Notes: a model not told the origin generated them from the sequence alone. A stretch of 64,000 nt of DNA from UBA8914 sp034002905 (GCA_034002905.1 JAVEZQ010000001.1:248001-312000), one strand, 5' to 3'. Shown: positions 25,055 to 33,749, counted from the stretch's first letter. Made by a program: numbers and translations.

Positions 25055-25231
25055 TTACGACTTCTTGCCTTCCTTGATCTTGCCTTCTTTAAAGGCAACA
25101 TGCTTGCGTACGCGCGGGTCGTACTTCTTCAGCTCGAGCTTGGTCGTGTTCTTGGGGTTTTTCTTGGTGACATAAAAAACGCCGGTGCCAGCTGTGCTGA
25201 CCAGCTTGATGTCATTTTTTGTCTTGGCCAT
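25055..25231 (-). CDS. rpmG: 50S ribosomal protein L33
   Basis: A 58-residue basic ribosomal protein starting MAKTKNDIKLVSTAGTGVFY and continuing VTKKNPKNTTKLELKKYDPR. The length is normal for alphaproteobacterial L33. It has no cysteine pairs, so it is the zinc-free form. It appears to be a single gene ahead of rquA. Confidence 0.95.
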   Translation of the reverse strand: MAKTKNDIKLVSTAGTGVFYVTKKNPKNTTKLELKKYDPRVRKHVAFKEGKIKEGKKS

Positions 25232-25453
25232 TGTTTATCCTATTGTTTTCCTGTTTTGCGCGGCCTTTGGATCCATGAGTGGCGCGCAATCGCGGCACTG
25301 TCGGAAAAAAGCGCCCGTTTGTCAAGGCTGTTTGCTTGCAGAGCCGGATCGGCTTGATATGGTTAATAGCTAACGGGTTGGTCGAATATATTGCTTTAAA
25401 GGGTTGGCGTGGGCATAATTTCCCATTTTTTTAGCTATTTTATGGAGATTGAG

Positions 25454-25681
25454 ATGAATAAGGGTGTTTAGGGTATCGGCATTTTCATTTTAAGTGGCAT
25501 TAAAGCGCTTCCCGTCGGCTATTTTGCTGGGAAGAAGGGCGCTGAGTCAGTTCAGCCGCCAGCGCCGATTCAGGTCACGGTCGATCCCAAGCGGTTGGTT
25601 GATATGGGTGATGTCCGGCCAGACGAATTTGAAAAGAATGCAAAGCTACAGCGGGAAGCGCTTACGCCAAAAGGTCCTTAA
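25454..25681 (+). pseudogene. Small membrane-protein ORF interrupted by an amber codon
   Basis: ATG 25454 has GGAG six bases upstream and opens a 76-codon frame that is continuous except for TAG at 25469-25471 (codon 6). After the stop it reads GIGIFILSGIKALPVGYFAG, a plausible TM segment, and then a soluble charged tail ending REALTPKGP. The context MNKGV-stop-GIGIF suggests a former Trp or Gln codon. No in-frame ATG or GTG restarts translation soon after. It ends overlapping the convergent photolyase stop by three bases. Nonsense pseudogene is the simplest reading; suppression or a sequencing error is possible. Confidence 0.5.
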
Positions 25682-27048
25682 TCGGCTTGCCTTTTGATTA
25701 AGGACAAAGCCTCCAACGCTTCACGGCGGGCGAGGGTGTGATCGACAAGTGGCGCGGGGTAGGTTGTGCTTCCCTGTCCCTTCCATTCCGGCACATATCG
25801 GCGAACATAGTCACCCTTGGGGTCATACTTCTTTTCCTGCAGCGTGGGATTGAAAATACGGAAATAGGGTGCGGCATCCGCACCGCATCCGGCCACCCAT
25901 TGCCACGAAGCCGGATTGCTGGCCGGATCGGCATCGATCAGCGTATCCCAAAACCACGCTTCGCCTTCCTGCCATGACAGGCGCAAATCCTTCACAAGGA
26001 ATGAGGCCACAATCATTCGCACGCGGTTGTGGATCCATCCCGTTCGCCAGAGCTGCCGCATCCCTGCATCAACGATGGGATAGCCTGTCTTTCCCTGCTG
26101 CCATGCGGCCAAGTCACGTTTGGATATGCGCCAAGGAAAGCGGGCAAAGCTTGGCTGGATTGGATGGCGCATGATATCGGGCTGATGATAAAGTTGGTGA
26201 TAGGAAAATTCCCGCCACAAAAGTTCCTTTAGATAGGTGTGGGGGCCTTTTTCATAGGCGCGTCCCGTTTGTTGAACGGCCTGCCATATTTGGCGCGGGC
26301 TTATGACGCCAAGGGCCAGATAGGGTGACAGGCGCGACACACCATCAAGATCGGGGCGATCCCGTTCGGTGTGATAGTGTTCAAGGCCATTTTTGATAAA
26401 GGTATTGAGCTGACGCCGTACCGCGTCTTCACCGGCTTCCCATTCTTTGGCCATTTGCTGGGCCCAATCGGGTTTGGACGGGCAAAGGCCCCAGTCGCTC
26501 AGCTTATCGCTGCGCGGGAATTTTGCAGGAAAGGGAATGGTTGGGGGAGCGGGTAAGGGGGGCGTGACAGGATGTTCGAAACAGGCTTTGGCAAAGGGCG
26601 TATAGACTCGATAAGGCCCACCTTGCTTGTTCAGAATGTCCCAAGGCTCGTGCAAGAGATGGCCGCCGAAGGCTTGAACCTCGATCCCGTCTTTTGTCAG
26701 GGCTTGCGTGATTTTATTATCTTGCGCACGAGTTGCCGTATCATAGGCATGGGTGAAGACGAGGCGTTGGGCTCCCGTTTCCTGAATTAAATCGCGCAGG
26801 ACAGCGAGAGGCTCCCCTTTGCGCAAGACAAGGTTTCCACCTTTTTGGCGTAGGTTTTGATCAAGGGTTTCGAGATTTTGATGCAGCCACCATCTCTGCG
26901 CCGCCCCCATGGCGCGACCATTCTTGGGCGCGGGGCTGTGGATATAGACGGGTAGAACTTCCCCATGCTTGGCGGCATCACTCAGCGCGGGATGATCATT
27001 CAGGCGCAGATCACGCCGAAGCCAGAGGAGGGTGGGGGTAGGTGACAT
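25678..27048 (-). CDS. phrB: Deoxyribodipyrimidine photolyase (CPD type)
   Basis: This FAD enzyme uses blue light to split cyclobutane pyrimidine dimers. The 456-residue protein has the N-terminal antenna-binding domain (LLWLRRDLRLNDHPAL) and the C-terminal FAD domain, with the diagnostic YPIVDAGMRQLWRTGWIHNR and the Trp-rich electron-transfer region (WDTLIDADPASNPASWQWVA). Conserved GVSRLSPYLALGVISPRQ is present. The length is standard for class I enzymes. It stands alone. Confidence 0.96.
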   Translation of the reverse strand: MSPTPTLLWLRRDLRLNDHPALSDAAKHGEVLPVYIHSPAPKNGRAMGAAQRWWLHQNLETLDQNLRQKGGNLVLRKGEPLAVLRDLIQETGAQRLVFTHAYDTATRAQDNKITQALTKDGIEVQAFGGHLLHEPWDILNKQGGPYRVYTPFAKACFEHPVTPPLPAPPTIPFPAKFPRSDKLSDWGLCPSKPDWAQQMAKEWEAGEDAVRRQLNTFIKNGLEHYHTERDRPDLDGVSRLSPYLALGVISPRQIWQAVQQTGRAYEKGPHTYLKELLWREFSYHQLYHQPDIMRHPIQPSFARFPWRISKRDLAAWQQGKTGYPIVDAGMRQLWRTGWIHNRVRMIVASFLVKDLRLSWQEGEAWFWDTLIDADPASNPASWQWVAGCGADAAPYFRIFNPTLQEKKYDPKGDYVRRYVPEWKGQGSTTYPAPLVDHTLARREALEALSLIKRQAD

Positions 27049-27110
27049 GCCTGTATTCTGGCAAAATAGACAAGAAAATCAATTGCAAATATAAAGCATA
27101 TAATCGGGGT

Positions 27111-27315
27111 TCAAGAAAACGCTCTGACAATCACATCAGCGAAGCGAGATGCGTATTTCTCGACGCCGTCCGGGGTATCAATCTCGTTTTGGCGTATCTC
27201 AAACAATAATATTGGGTCGTTTCCCGCTGCCGTGTGTGTGTAGGGTATAGGAACCCTAGTCTTTCATCGAATAGGGCTCGTTTTCACCGATGGTCAATTC
27301 GCATAGAAAAGCTTT
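27111..27315 (-). pseudogene. Decayed remnant of an N-formylglutamate amidohydrolase-family gene
   Basis: On the minus strand one frame reads ELTIGENEPYSMKD, then a stop (TAG), then GSYTLHTHGSGKRPNI. A shift into another frame gives ILLFEIRQNEIDTPDGVEKY and ADVIVRAFS followed by TGA (27111-27113). These blocks match the C-terminal signature of the HutG-like N-formylglutamate amidohydrolase family: GENEPYS, a YTL-x-x-H line, and EIRQD-like. The stop plus frameshift and the missing N-terminal half indicate a dead relic between phrB and the sirtuin gene. Confidence 0.68.
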
Positions 27316-27328
27316 TTTATGACATCTT

Positions 27329-28042
27329 TTAGTCAAAGGTGCTGATAAATTCATCAACAAGGACTGGAAGGACAGTGCCTGCGGGCCCCGTGCGCTTTTC
27401 CTCGAAAGACGGAGAGCGCATCGTATCGGCAAGATTGACTTCTATGGTGCGTGCACCGGCACGGTTGGCAATATCAACAAATCCCGCGGCCGGATAAACA
27501 AAGCCTGATGTCCCGACAGCGACAAAAACATTGCAGCGGGAGAGGGCGGCGTAGATTTCATCCATGTAATAGGGCATCTCGTTAAAGAGAACGATATCTG
27601 GCCTTAACGATCCGCGAACTGTGCAATGAGGGCAGGTTGTGTCTTGTGTGGCCTCACCGAAAAAGGGAGAGGCGTGACCGCACGCTTCGCATAAGATGCT
27701 TTCTAATTCACCGTGCATGGGACGGAGTCTCTGTGATCCCGCTTGCTTGTGAAGTGGATCGATGTTCTGTGTCACCAGAAGGAAGTTATCCTGAAAGTGA
27801 TCTTCCAATCTTTTGAGGGCCAGATGGGCCGGGTTTGGCTTGACCTCTTTGACAAAGCGACGGAGTTCGTTGAAAAAGGCGTTCACGCCCCACGGATCAC
27901 GTGTGACCGCTTCATGCGTTGCGACATCTTCCACACGGCGCCCGTGCCACAGCCCGTCCGGCCCACGAAAAACGGGAACGCCAGATTCAGCGGAGATGCC
28001 GGCCCCAGTCAGAACAACGATCTTGGGTCTGTGTTGTGTCAT
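27329..28042 (-). CDS. cobB: NAD-dependent protein deacylase (sirtuin)
   Basis: A 237-residue Sir2 enzyme that removes acyl groups from lysines using NAD+. The NAD site GAGISAESGVPVFRG, the TQNIDPLHKQAG block, catalytic His in MHGEL, and two Cys pairs (CEAC, CPHC) for structural zinc are intact. The GTSGFVYPAAGF NAD-pocket motif is present. At the position of the Tyr-x-x-Arg pair that gives SIRT5 and E. coli CobB desuccinylase activity, the sequence reads VNAFFNELRR, so Tyr and Arg seem replaced by Phe and Leu. Deacetylase rather than desuccinylase activity is inferred. Confidence 0.93.
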   Translation of the reverse strand: MTQHRPKIVVLTGAGISAESGVPVFRGPDGLWHGRRVEDVATHEAVTRDPWGVNAFFNELRRFVKEVKPNPAHLALKRLEDHFQDNFLLVTQNIDPLHKQAGSQRLRPMHGELESILCEACGHASPFFGEATQDTTCPHCTVRGSLRPDIVLFNEMPYYMDEIYAALSRCNVFVAVGTSGFVYPAAGFVDIANRAGARTIEVNLADTMRSPSFEEKRTGPAGTVLPVLVDEFISTFD

Positions 28043-28129
28043 GAAGTTTCCGAACGTCTTGTTGGATCAACCATGACTATAGGCAGGGCCCCTGCCTTGT
28101 GCAAGAGAGGCTGAGCACGAAACGGTCAC

Positions 28130-29092
28130 TTAAAGAGCTAAATGCTGTTGCATGCGCCGTGCTCTGGTGTTGTTTTCCGGCTGCGGTGCTGATGGCAAGA
28201 GTGTTTCATCGTTCTCTAGGCTCGACTTCATGGAAGGGGACGGCCTGTCCATGCTCGTATCAAGAAGGTTATTGGGACGAGCATAAAGATGACCATTGTC
28301 ATGGATGTGATCATGGACCATGCCCGTAAACTGGCTTGTCGGGCTGCTGTGCGGGCGACTAAATTCGTTTTTAGCCCCCTGCAAATTCAGCTGCATTCGC
28401 AGACTGTTGTCCTCGCTTAACATCGACACGGGTGAAGAGGGTGTCGGCTCTAGTTCATGGTTCGGTGAGCTCTCAAACACGTTCGGTTTGGGGGCCATTT
28501 GCCCGATTGTGGCATCCGGCGCTCCATGTCCCCCCAGTTCTGTAGGCCTTTGTTCTTCGGGTTGCACAAACGTATGGACTTCATCAATATTTTTAGCGAG
28601 ATGGTCAGCATTTGGCACGCCGATAGGGTCGCTGTTATTCTTGGGCGCAGTATCAACAAAACGGAATTCGCCGCCAACGAGTTGTTTTTCGAGAGGTGAC
28701 CCGTCCGTTTTGAGCGGGGTGGAGGCTGTGTCTGCTTCCGGACTGATCTGCTCTAGAGTTTCTTTGGTATCCATTTTGTCAAGAACGGACTCTTGTTTGA
28801 GTTCTGAACCATTTTTCCAGTCTAAAGGATCGCATTTGTCGAGATAATCGCGATACATCCCTTGTGCCTGTGTTGTGTAGGTTTGACCAAGCCCCTTTTT
28901 TCCAATTTCCATGGAGTTAAGCCCTGTATCAATTGACTCTTCGCGGCTAGAGTTAGGGGAGGCCTGCTGCATGGCGTGGTTGGCCTTATTCAATGATTCT
29001 CGAATAGCTTCATAGCTATGGTGATTTGGCGTAATATGGTGGAACTGGCGAAGATATTCGTCGGTTGTTAGTTTTTGTGGGCCGGATGACAT
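28130..29092 (-). CDS. Hypothetical protein, mostly disordered
   Basis: A 320-residue protein with no family recognised, no signal peptide and no membrane span. It begins with a short helical region (TDEYLRQFHHITPNHHSYEA to about residue 95). The rest is Ser/Pro/Asn/Glu-rich and of low complexity, ending in SAPQPENNTRARRMQQHLAL. A His-rich patch (MVHDHIHDNGHLYARP) lies near 260-275. Such composition suits a secreted effector, adaptor or scaffold, but nothing in the window ties it to a secretion system. It is separated from the sirtuin gene by 87 bases that hold a GGCAGGG/CCCTGCC palindrome. Confidence 0.6.
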   Translation of the reverse strand: MSSGPQKLTTDEYLRQFHHITPNHHSYEAIRESLNKANHAMQQASPNSSREESIDTGLNSMEIGKKGLGQTYTTQAQGMYRDYLDKCDPLDWKNGSELKQESVLDKMDTKETLEQISPEADTASTPLKTDGSPLEKQLVGGEFRFVDTAPKNNSDPIGVPNADHLAKNIDEVHTFVQPEEQRPTELGGHGAPDATIGQMAPKPNVFESSPNHELEPTPSSPVSMLSEDNSLRMQLNLQGAKNEFSRPHSSPTSQFTGMVHDHIHDNGHLYARPNNLLDTSMDRPSPSMKSSLENDETLLPSAPQPENNTRARRMQQHLAL

Positions 29093-29295
29093 CGTCGCCT
29101 CCGTAAACGGTCTCTTGTAAAAGAGATAAATTATAATTACATTTTACCAAATAACTTGCTTCTAAATGATTAAGAATCATAAGGTTAGCGTTTGTTAAGG
29201 CTATAAGCCTAACTGCTTGTTTGGGGCTACAATTTGATTCATTATTCTGATAGAAGCGTACGTATTGCCTCTAATTGTAAGGGAATCTTTCAAAC

Positions 29296-29949
29296 ATGAC
29301 GAACTTGTTGGGCATAAGAATGTTGGCCCGTGCTGTTGCGTTAAGCCTTGCACTGTGCCTTTTTGCTGTTTCAGCGCTAGCCTGTCCCCCGATCAAAGGC
29401 GAGGATGTGAACATGGACCGCGTGATGGCTTATCGCGGCGTGGCAATCCAACTTGGTCTCGGTTGTCCTGTTTCCTACACGAAACAAAAAAAGGGTAAAG
29501 TGAAGACAGAGGAGGTTGTGTTTTTAGCACCGGAAGATGCCGCAGGCTATATCGAGGAAAACCCTGAAAATAAAGAAACAGAAGAAGCCGCGACACCAAA
29601 GGAAAAGTGCCCAAGAGGCTTGATGATCAATTTTTACGATACGGCAAGGAATCCGAACGCCCATGTCGACCGATATGCTCATCGCTTTGCAAAAGACATC
29701 AATATGACTGAGATGTCTAAAGCCGATGTTGTTCTGTCAATCGACACGAGAAAGAACCTCAAACTGGGAACATGGTATGTCGTTAAGTTTATGAAGGTTC
29801 AGAAAGGGAACGCATGTGATGGCGTCGCTCTTTTTCGGATGCATGACAGAACCTCCATTGCGGCCATTACATACATGAGCGACAAGTCGATCGAAAATGC
29901 AGATGTTCATGAATTTATAAAAATCAACGGCGTTGATTTTTATTATTGA
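29296..29949 (+). CDS. Exported protein of unknown function
   Basis: A 217-residue protein with a clear signal peptide (RMLARAVALSLALCLFAVSALA|C). The cleavage region has Cys right after ALA, so it could be a lipoprotein (LAC-type box). The mature part has a charged low-complexity insert (EENPENKETEEAATPKEK) and a C-terminal alpha/beta region ending INGVDFYY. Several cysteines (ACPP, GCPV, KCPR, ACDG) may form disulfides. No family was recognised. It is likely a single gene closed by the hairpin at 29947-29981. Confidence 0.7.
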   Translation: MTNLLGIRMLARAVALSLALCLFAVSALACPPIKGEDVNMDRVMAYRGVAIQLGLGCPVSYTKQKKGKVKTEEVVFLAPEDAAGYIEENPENKETEEAATPKEKCPRGLMINFYDTARNPNAHVDRYAHRFAKDINMTEMSKADVVLSIDTRKNLKLGTWYVVKFMKVQKGNACDGVALFRMHDRTSIAAITYMSDKSIENADVHEFIKINGVDFYY

Positions 29950-29981
29950 GGAAACAGCTTTGTGACTGAAGCGGTTCCTCA
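29947..29981 (+). terminator. Hairpin at the end of the exported-protein gene
   Basis: TGAGGAA (overlapping the stop codon) pairs with TTCCTCA, extended by AGCTT/AAGC. There is no clear U-tract, so it is only a possible terminator or an mRNA-end-stabilising stem. Confidence 0.4.
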
Positions 29982-30054
29982 GGCGGTCATTGGGCGTTGT
30001 CGTCTGGTGCCAATCAAGGCTATGAGCCAAACGCATTGAGCTGATGCTGTCAGC

Positions 30055-30627
30055 CTATCTTGTTGTGCTATTGTTCTCACTTTGTGGCGGAAAGAAATGA
30101 TCCGGTGCGTCTGTTGGAAAGATTTTGTGTGCATACGCGGGCGGCCAAAAAGCATGTAGACCAGTTTCTTTGACAAGTATTTCGTGGCTTTTTATTGCTT
30201 GTTCATCAAAGCCGCGGGAATCACCTGCGCGAACAATATCCCGTTCGTCTAGAAGGACGCCAACTTGTCTTTCCAGAAATATAGCTTTGTCTTTGCCGAT
30301 GTTCTTGATGAAGTGCCACGATCCAACAGGAATATGGATTTTTTGTCCGGCGGAAAGGTGATATTCCTTCATCGTGTCCAGAGTCTCGCCAATAAACACG
30401 ACAACACGCCCCTTTGTGATCTGCCAATATTCCTCGCGCCAGAAATGCTTTTGAACCGAGAGGCTTACGCCTGCATGAATGCTGATTTGTTTGTCGCAGT
30501 GGGCATATCCGCCATGGTAGGAAGGCATGGTGCTGACCCCTGTTGTTTCCCACCATCCCCACGGTTTGTTGTAATCGCTTTCGGGATATTTGTAATGATT
30601 GATAGGGGAAAAAGTATTGTTTGTCAT
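30055..30627 (-). CDS. Cupin, phosphomannose-isomerase type II-like
   Basis: A 190-residue single-domain cupin. The sequence follows the C-terminal domain of bifunctional mannose-6-phosphate isomerases: NKPWGWWETTG near residue 20, SLSVQKHFWREEYWQITKG with the metal-binding His/Glu set, IPVGSWHFIKNIG, and ERQVGVLLDERDIVRAGDSR. A role in hexose-phosphate isomerisation is likely. ATG 30627 follows the upstream kinase stop by 14 bases and has AGGA before it. It is the last gene of the sugar operon. Confidence 0.8.
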   Translation of the reverse strand: MTNNTFSPINHYKYPESDYNKPWGWWETTGVSTMPSYHGGYAHCDKQISIHAGVSLSVQKHFWREEYWQITKGRVVVFIGETLDTMKEYHLSAGQKIHIPVGSWHFIKNIGKDKAIFLERQVGVLLDERDIVRAGDSRGFDEQAIKSHEILVKETGLHAFWPPAYAHKIFPTDAPDHFFPPQSENNSTTR

Positions 30628-30641
30628 GAGGTCCTGTCCGT

Positions 30642-31565
30642 TTAAGCGGGTTCTCTGGCCATGTCGTCCAGACTCCAAAGCCAGGCCGCACCCCGCACCC
30701 CGCTGCTGTCGCCATGCTTGGCTCTGCGCACGGGCGTCGAGACGCCATCTGAAAAAGTGTATTTGGACAAAAGAGGAGGGACGTGGTCGTACAGCGCCGT
30801 AACGTTGGACATGCCGCCGCCAAAAACGATGACATCGGGATCGATTATGTTTATAAGGCTTGCCAACGCGCGCGCGAGCCGGTCGACATAGCGGTCAAAA
30901 GCTGCTTTTGCTATGGGTTCGCCGTCCATTGCCAGTTTGGTTATTTGTCCGCCTGATAAATCTTTGCCGGAATGTTTTTGATAATCGGCACGAAAACCTG
31001 TGCCGGAGATGAAGGTTTCCTGACAGCCTTGTTTTCCGCAATAGCATTGGTTGCCTGGCCATTCTTCTTTAGTCATCCAGGGAAGGGGATTGTGTCCCCA
31101 CTCACCGGCAATACCGTTGACGCCTGAAAGAATGTGTCCATCAATCACAATACCGCCGCCGCATCCTGTGCCAAGAATGGCACCGAAGACAATATGCTCG
31201 CCAGCTCCCGCGCCGTCAGAGGCCTCGGAGACGGCAAAGCAGTTCGCATCATTTTCGACTTTTACGGTTCGGTTGAGTTTTGCGGAAAGATCCCGATTGA
31301 AAGGATGACCATTCAAAATCTGGAGATTGGCATTGCGGGTCAAGCCTGTGCGAGGGGAGATAGAGCCGGGCATTCCAACCCCGACAAGACCCTTTTTTCC
31401 TGTTTCCTGTTCGACCGAAAGGACGAGATCTGCTATAACCTCAACGAGATTTTCATAGGTGTCGCGGGGCGTCGCTATCCTGCGCCTGATAATTTCCCCG
31501 CCATCGCGCTCAATTGCGATAGCCTCGATTTTTGTCCCGCCAAGATCAACACCAATACGGATCAT
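30642..31565 (-). CDS. mak: ROK-family fructokinase
   Basis: A 307-residue sugar kinase closely resembling E. coli Mak (manno(fructo)kinase). It has the ATP motif GVDLGGTKIEAIAIE, the substrate loop GMPGSISPRTGLTRNAN, catalytic Asp in VENDANCFAVSEA, GTGCGGGIVIDG, the zinc motif around GEWGHNPLPW plus CYCGKQGC, and a tail KHGDSSGVRGAAWLW as in Mak. It should phosphorylate fructose (or mannose) to the 6-phosphate. It lies directly before the PMI-like cupin gene, so a mannose/fructose pathway is coherent. Confidence 0.9.
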   Translation of the reverse strand: MIRIGVDLGGTKIEAIAIERDGGEIIRRRIATPRDTYENLVEVIADLVLSVEQETGKKGLVGVGMPGSISPRTGLTRNANLQILNGHPFNRDLSAKLNRTVKVENDANCFAVSEASDGAGAGEHIVFGAILGTGCGGGIVIDGHILSGVNGIAGEWGHNPLPWMTKEEWPGNQCYCGKQGCQETFISGTGFRADYQKHSGKDLSGGQITKLAMDGEPIAKAAFDRYVDRLARALASLINIIDPDVIVFGGGMSNVTALYDHVPPLLSKYTFSDGVSTPVRRAKHGDSSGVRGAAWLWSLDDMAREPA

Positions 31566-31682
31566 TTGTTTTCCAGATTTGTAAGAGTTAAGGCGATGCT
31601 CAGCAATGAGGCATCATCATTTCGTTTATGAAGCATATGCGGGTTTAATCACTTGTGTTTCATGACTCTGTTGCACTGTAAA

Positions 31683-32636
31683 TCAGTGTTGTGCACAGGT
31701 AGCTTGGTGCATGAAAACGGTGGTTGTTGTTGCCGGGTTTCGTTCAGGTACGTCCTGACATAACACGCATTCAACCGCATGCACGGCAAGGCGCTCGTTG
31801 CGAATAACAGCAGAAGCACCGGCCTGACAAAGGTTGATATGATGATTGATCCGGCTTTGCTTTTCTGTCGGCAAATGTGTTGCAAGCTGGTGACCAATGC
31901 TGTGAACGGATGAACTATGCCCGGCGCTAATACCGGAAACAGAATCCTCATAGCAAATAACGCGTTGTACCGAGACGGAAGGGTTAACGCGTTGCATCGA
32001 TGCGATTGCTTGAAGGTAGGATCGATTGTTTGGTTTTTTGCTGTAAAAGAGCCAGTTATCAACCCCATGTTCCATATAATGGGCAAGAGCATTTGGACTG
32101 CGTTCGCAAAGTTCTATTGCTGCATCAATTGCACGCTCTTCGGTAAAGAATGGAGCGAGACCCGCTGCTTTGATATAGCGCATGGCGCGATCAAGTTCGC
32201 CTCCAGTTGCGATGCGCAGCATAATGTTATTTTCATGATAGTATTCAACGGATCCGCGGAAGAAGGGGTGTACGACAACCTCTTCATCAGGAAATGGCGT
32301 TTTTTTGCGGGCCATAAAGATATCGTCTTCAATGGATGCTGGAATGTTTACTTCGTAATATTCACCGACACATCGACGAATGGCATCAAGTCCCATGCCA
32401 GCGTATGGCCTGTAGCAGCGTTTATCGGTAATGCCATGCTTTGCCTTGAGAAAGTCTTTAAAAACATCACCTATTAAGTCTAATGCGGCAACCTCGTTGT
32501 TGATGATAAGGGTGCCATCCAAATCAAAGATAACACCATCAACGCGATGAATGAAAGGATCCCAAGGAGAAAAATCAATCCCATATTTTAGGGATTTAGG
32601 GGTGTCTGTTATGGCAATATGTTTGGTCATTGTCAT
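31683..32636 (-). CDS. HAD-superfamily hydrolase
   Basis: A 317-residue phosphatase-like protein. The HAD motifs visible are VIFDLDGTLI (D38, D40), a Thr in RIATGGELD, Lys in YSKKPNNRSYLQAI, and acidic CYEDSVSGISAG. The cap domain lies between. The C-terminal ~60 residues (from HLPTEKQSRINH) extend past the normal core and include a CVLCQ pair; their role is unknown. Its start is six bases after the stop of the PfkB-type kinase gene, so the two are co-translated. The substrate is probably a sugar phosphate or nucleotide. Confidence 0.82.
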   Translation of the reverse strand: MTMTKHIAITDTPKSLKYGIDFSPWDPFIHRVDGVIFDLDGTLIINNEVAALDLIGDVFKDFLKAKHGITDKRCYRPYAGMGLDAIRRCVGEYYEVNIPASIEDDIFMARKKTPFPDEEVVVHPFFRGSVEYYHENNIMLRIATGGELDRAMRYIKAAGLAPFFTEERAIDAAIELCERSPNALAHYMEHGVDNWLFYSKKPNNRSYLQAIASMQRVNPSVSVQRVICYEDSVSGISAGHSSSVHSIGHQLATHLPTEKQSRINHHINLCQAGASAVIRNERLAVHAVECVLCQDVPERNPATTTTVFMHQATCAQH

Positions 32637-32642
32637 CGTGTC

Positions 32643-33593
32643 CTATGTTGAGGCTCTGGGTTTTGCTCCAATGGAGACGAGATGGTAGGCTGCGTTTTCA
32701 TTCGCACCTTTTAGGATATCTTCAAGATCTTTTTGTGTCAGTTTTTGAATTGCTTCTGCTGTGAAGCATTCTTTTTGCGCAAGCGCAATACCAAGGCCTG
32801 CATTGAAGTTGTCTCCTGCGCCGACCGTATTCGTGGCAATCAAGTTAAGGGTTGTTGCCGTTGCATGTACACCTTTTGCAAAGGCTTCAGATCCATGCAT
32901 GCCTTTGGTGAAAATGACAAGTGATGCGCCAGCTTCTAACCACAGCTTGGCGATTTCTTCCATGGATTTATCCGGATAAGCCCATCCGATATCCGCATCG
33001 CTTGCCTTCATAATGTGGCTGATCTTTGCCCATTGCAGAACAATTTCACGGTATGTTTCCGAGTCTTTGGCGATAGAGGGACGTGCATTCAAGTCGTAAC
33101 AGCACAAGGCATGGTTGCGGGCAGTTTCACAGAACGCATGCCAATCATCTCGTGCAGGGGACATGACGGTCGATATGGATCCTAGAAAAAGAATCAGACC
33201 GTCATTGCTGTCGCGCAATTTTTGTGGGAGTTCTTTGGTGCCAGTGACTTGTGCTGCTGTTTCTGTGCTGTAAAAAGAAAAGTCATTTTCTTTTCCTGGA
33301 CATGTAGAAACGACAGCCAGAGTTGTGTTTAAGGGAACTCGCGTTACAAAGTCGGTTACAATGCCATTTTCTTGAAGGGCGGCATAGAAACGTTGTCCGA
33401 ACATATCCTGAGATATGGGCCCGATAAACCCTACCTTGATCTTGTCGTCAAGACCTTCCCGTTTTACAGCTCGTGCGGCCCCTATGGCACCATTAAAGTG
33501 CGATCCGCCAAGAAAGAACCTAAAGTTCCCGGAGCCTTGGGTTTGTTCCAGAAAATCGGCAACGACTTCTCCGCAAAAATAGATACCAGCCAT
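32643..33593 (-). CDS. PfkB-family carbohydrate kinase
   Basis: A 316-residue ribokinase-like kinase. It begins MAGIYFCGEVVADFLEQ, has the N-terminal di-Gly block LGGSHFNGAIGAARA, and ends with the PfkB signature NTVGAGDNFNAGLGIAL, containing the catalytic Asp. The substrate may be a sugar such as fructose, 2-keto-3-deoxygluconate or ribose. ATG 33593 is preceded by GGAAAG; GTG 33605 is an alternative. It is first gene of a minus-strand set with HAD, Mak and a cupin. Confidence 0.88.
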   Translation of the reverse strand: MAGIYFCGEVVADFLEQTQGSGNFRFFLGGSHFNGAIGAARAVKREGLDDKIKVGFIGPISQDMFGQRFYAALQENGIVTDFVTRVPLNTTLAVVSTCPGKENDFSFYSTETAAQVTGTKELPQKLRDSNDGLILFLGSISTVMSPARDDWHAFCETARNHALCCYDLNARPSIAKDSETYREIVLQWAKISHIMKASDADIGWAYPDKSMEEIAKLWLEAGASLVIFTKGMHGSEAFAKGVHATATTLNLIATNTVGAGDNFNAGLGIALAQKECFTAEAIQKLTQKDLEDILKGANENAAYHLVSIGAKPRAST

Positions 33594-33701
33594 TCGTCTT
33601 TCCACTCTGATTCTGTTGGTCTTTGTTTAATTCTATATATTAATTTCGTCAAACAAGAAACGTAGTGTTAACTGGTTAATTTTATTGGGAGTACTTGATT
33701 T

Positions 33702-33727
33702 GGGGCCAACTTTCCCTTGTTGGCCCC
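33702..33727. other. Perfect inverted repeat downstream of the RcnB-like gene
   Basis: GGGGCCAAC pairs with GTTGGCCCC across an 8-base loop. It lies just past the RcnB-like gene stop. It has no U-tract on either strand, so it is a stable 3' stem rather than a classic terminator. Confidence 0.55.
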
Positions 33728-33749
33728 GATTTACTATGCTGTTAACCTT

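Noticed and set aside
28081..28099. GGCAGGG/CCCTGCC palindrome upstream of the sirtuin gene
   Set aside because: It has almost no loop and no U-tract; too weak to call a terminator or operator.
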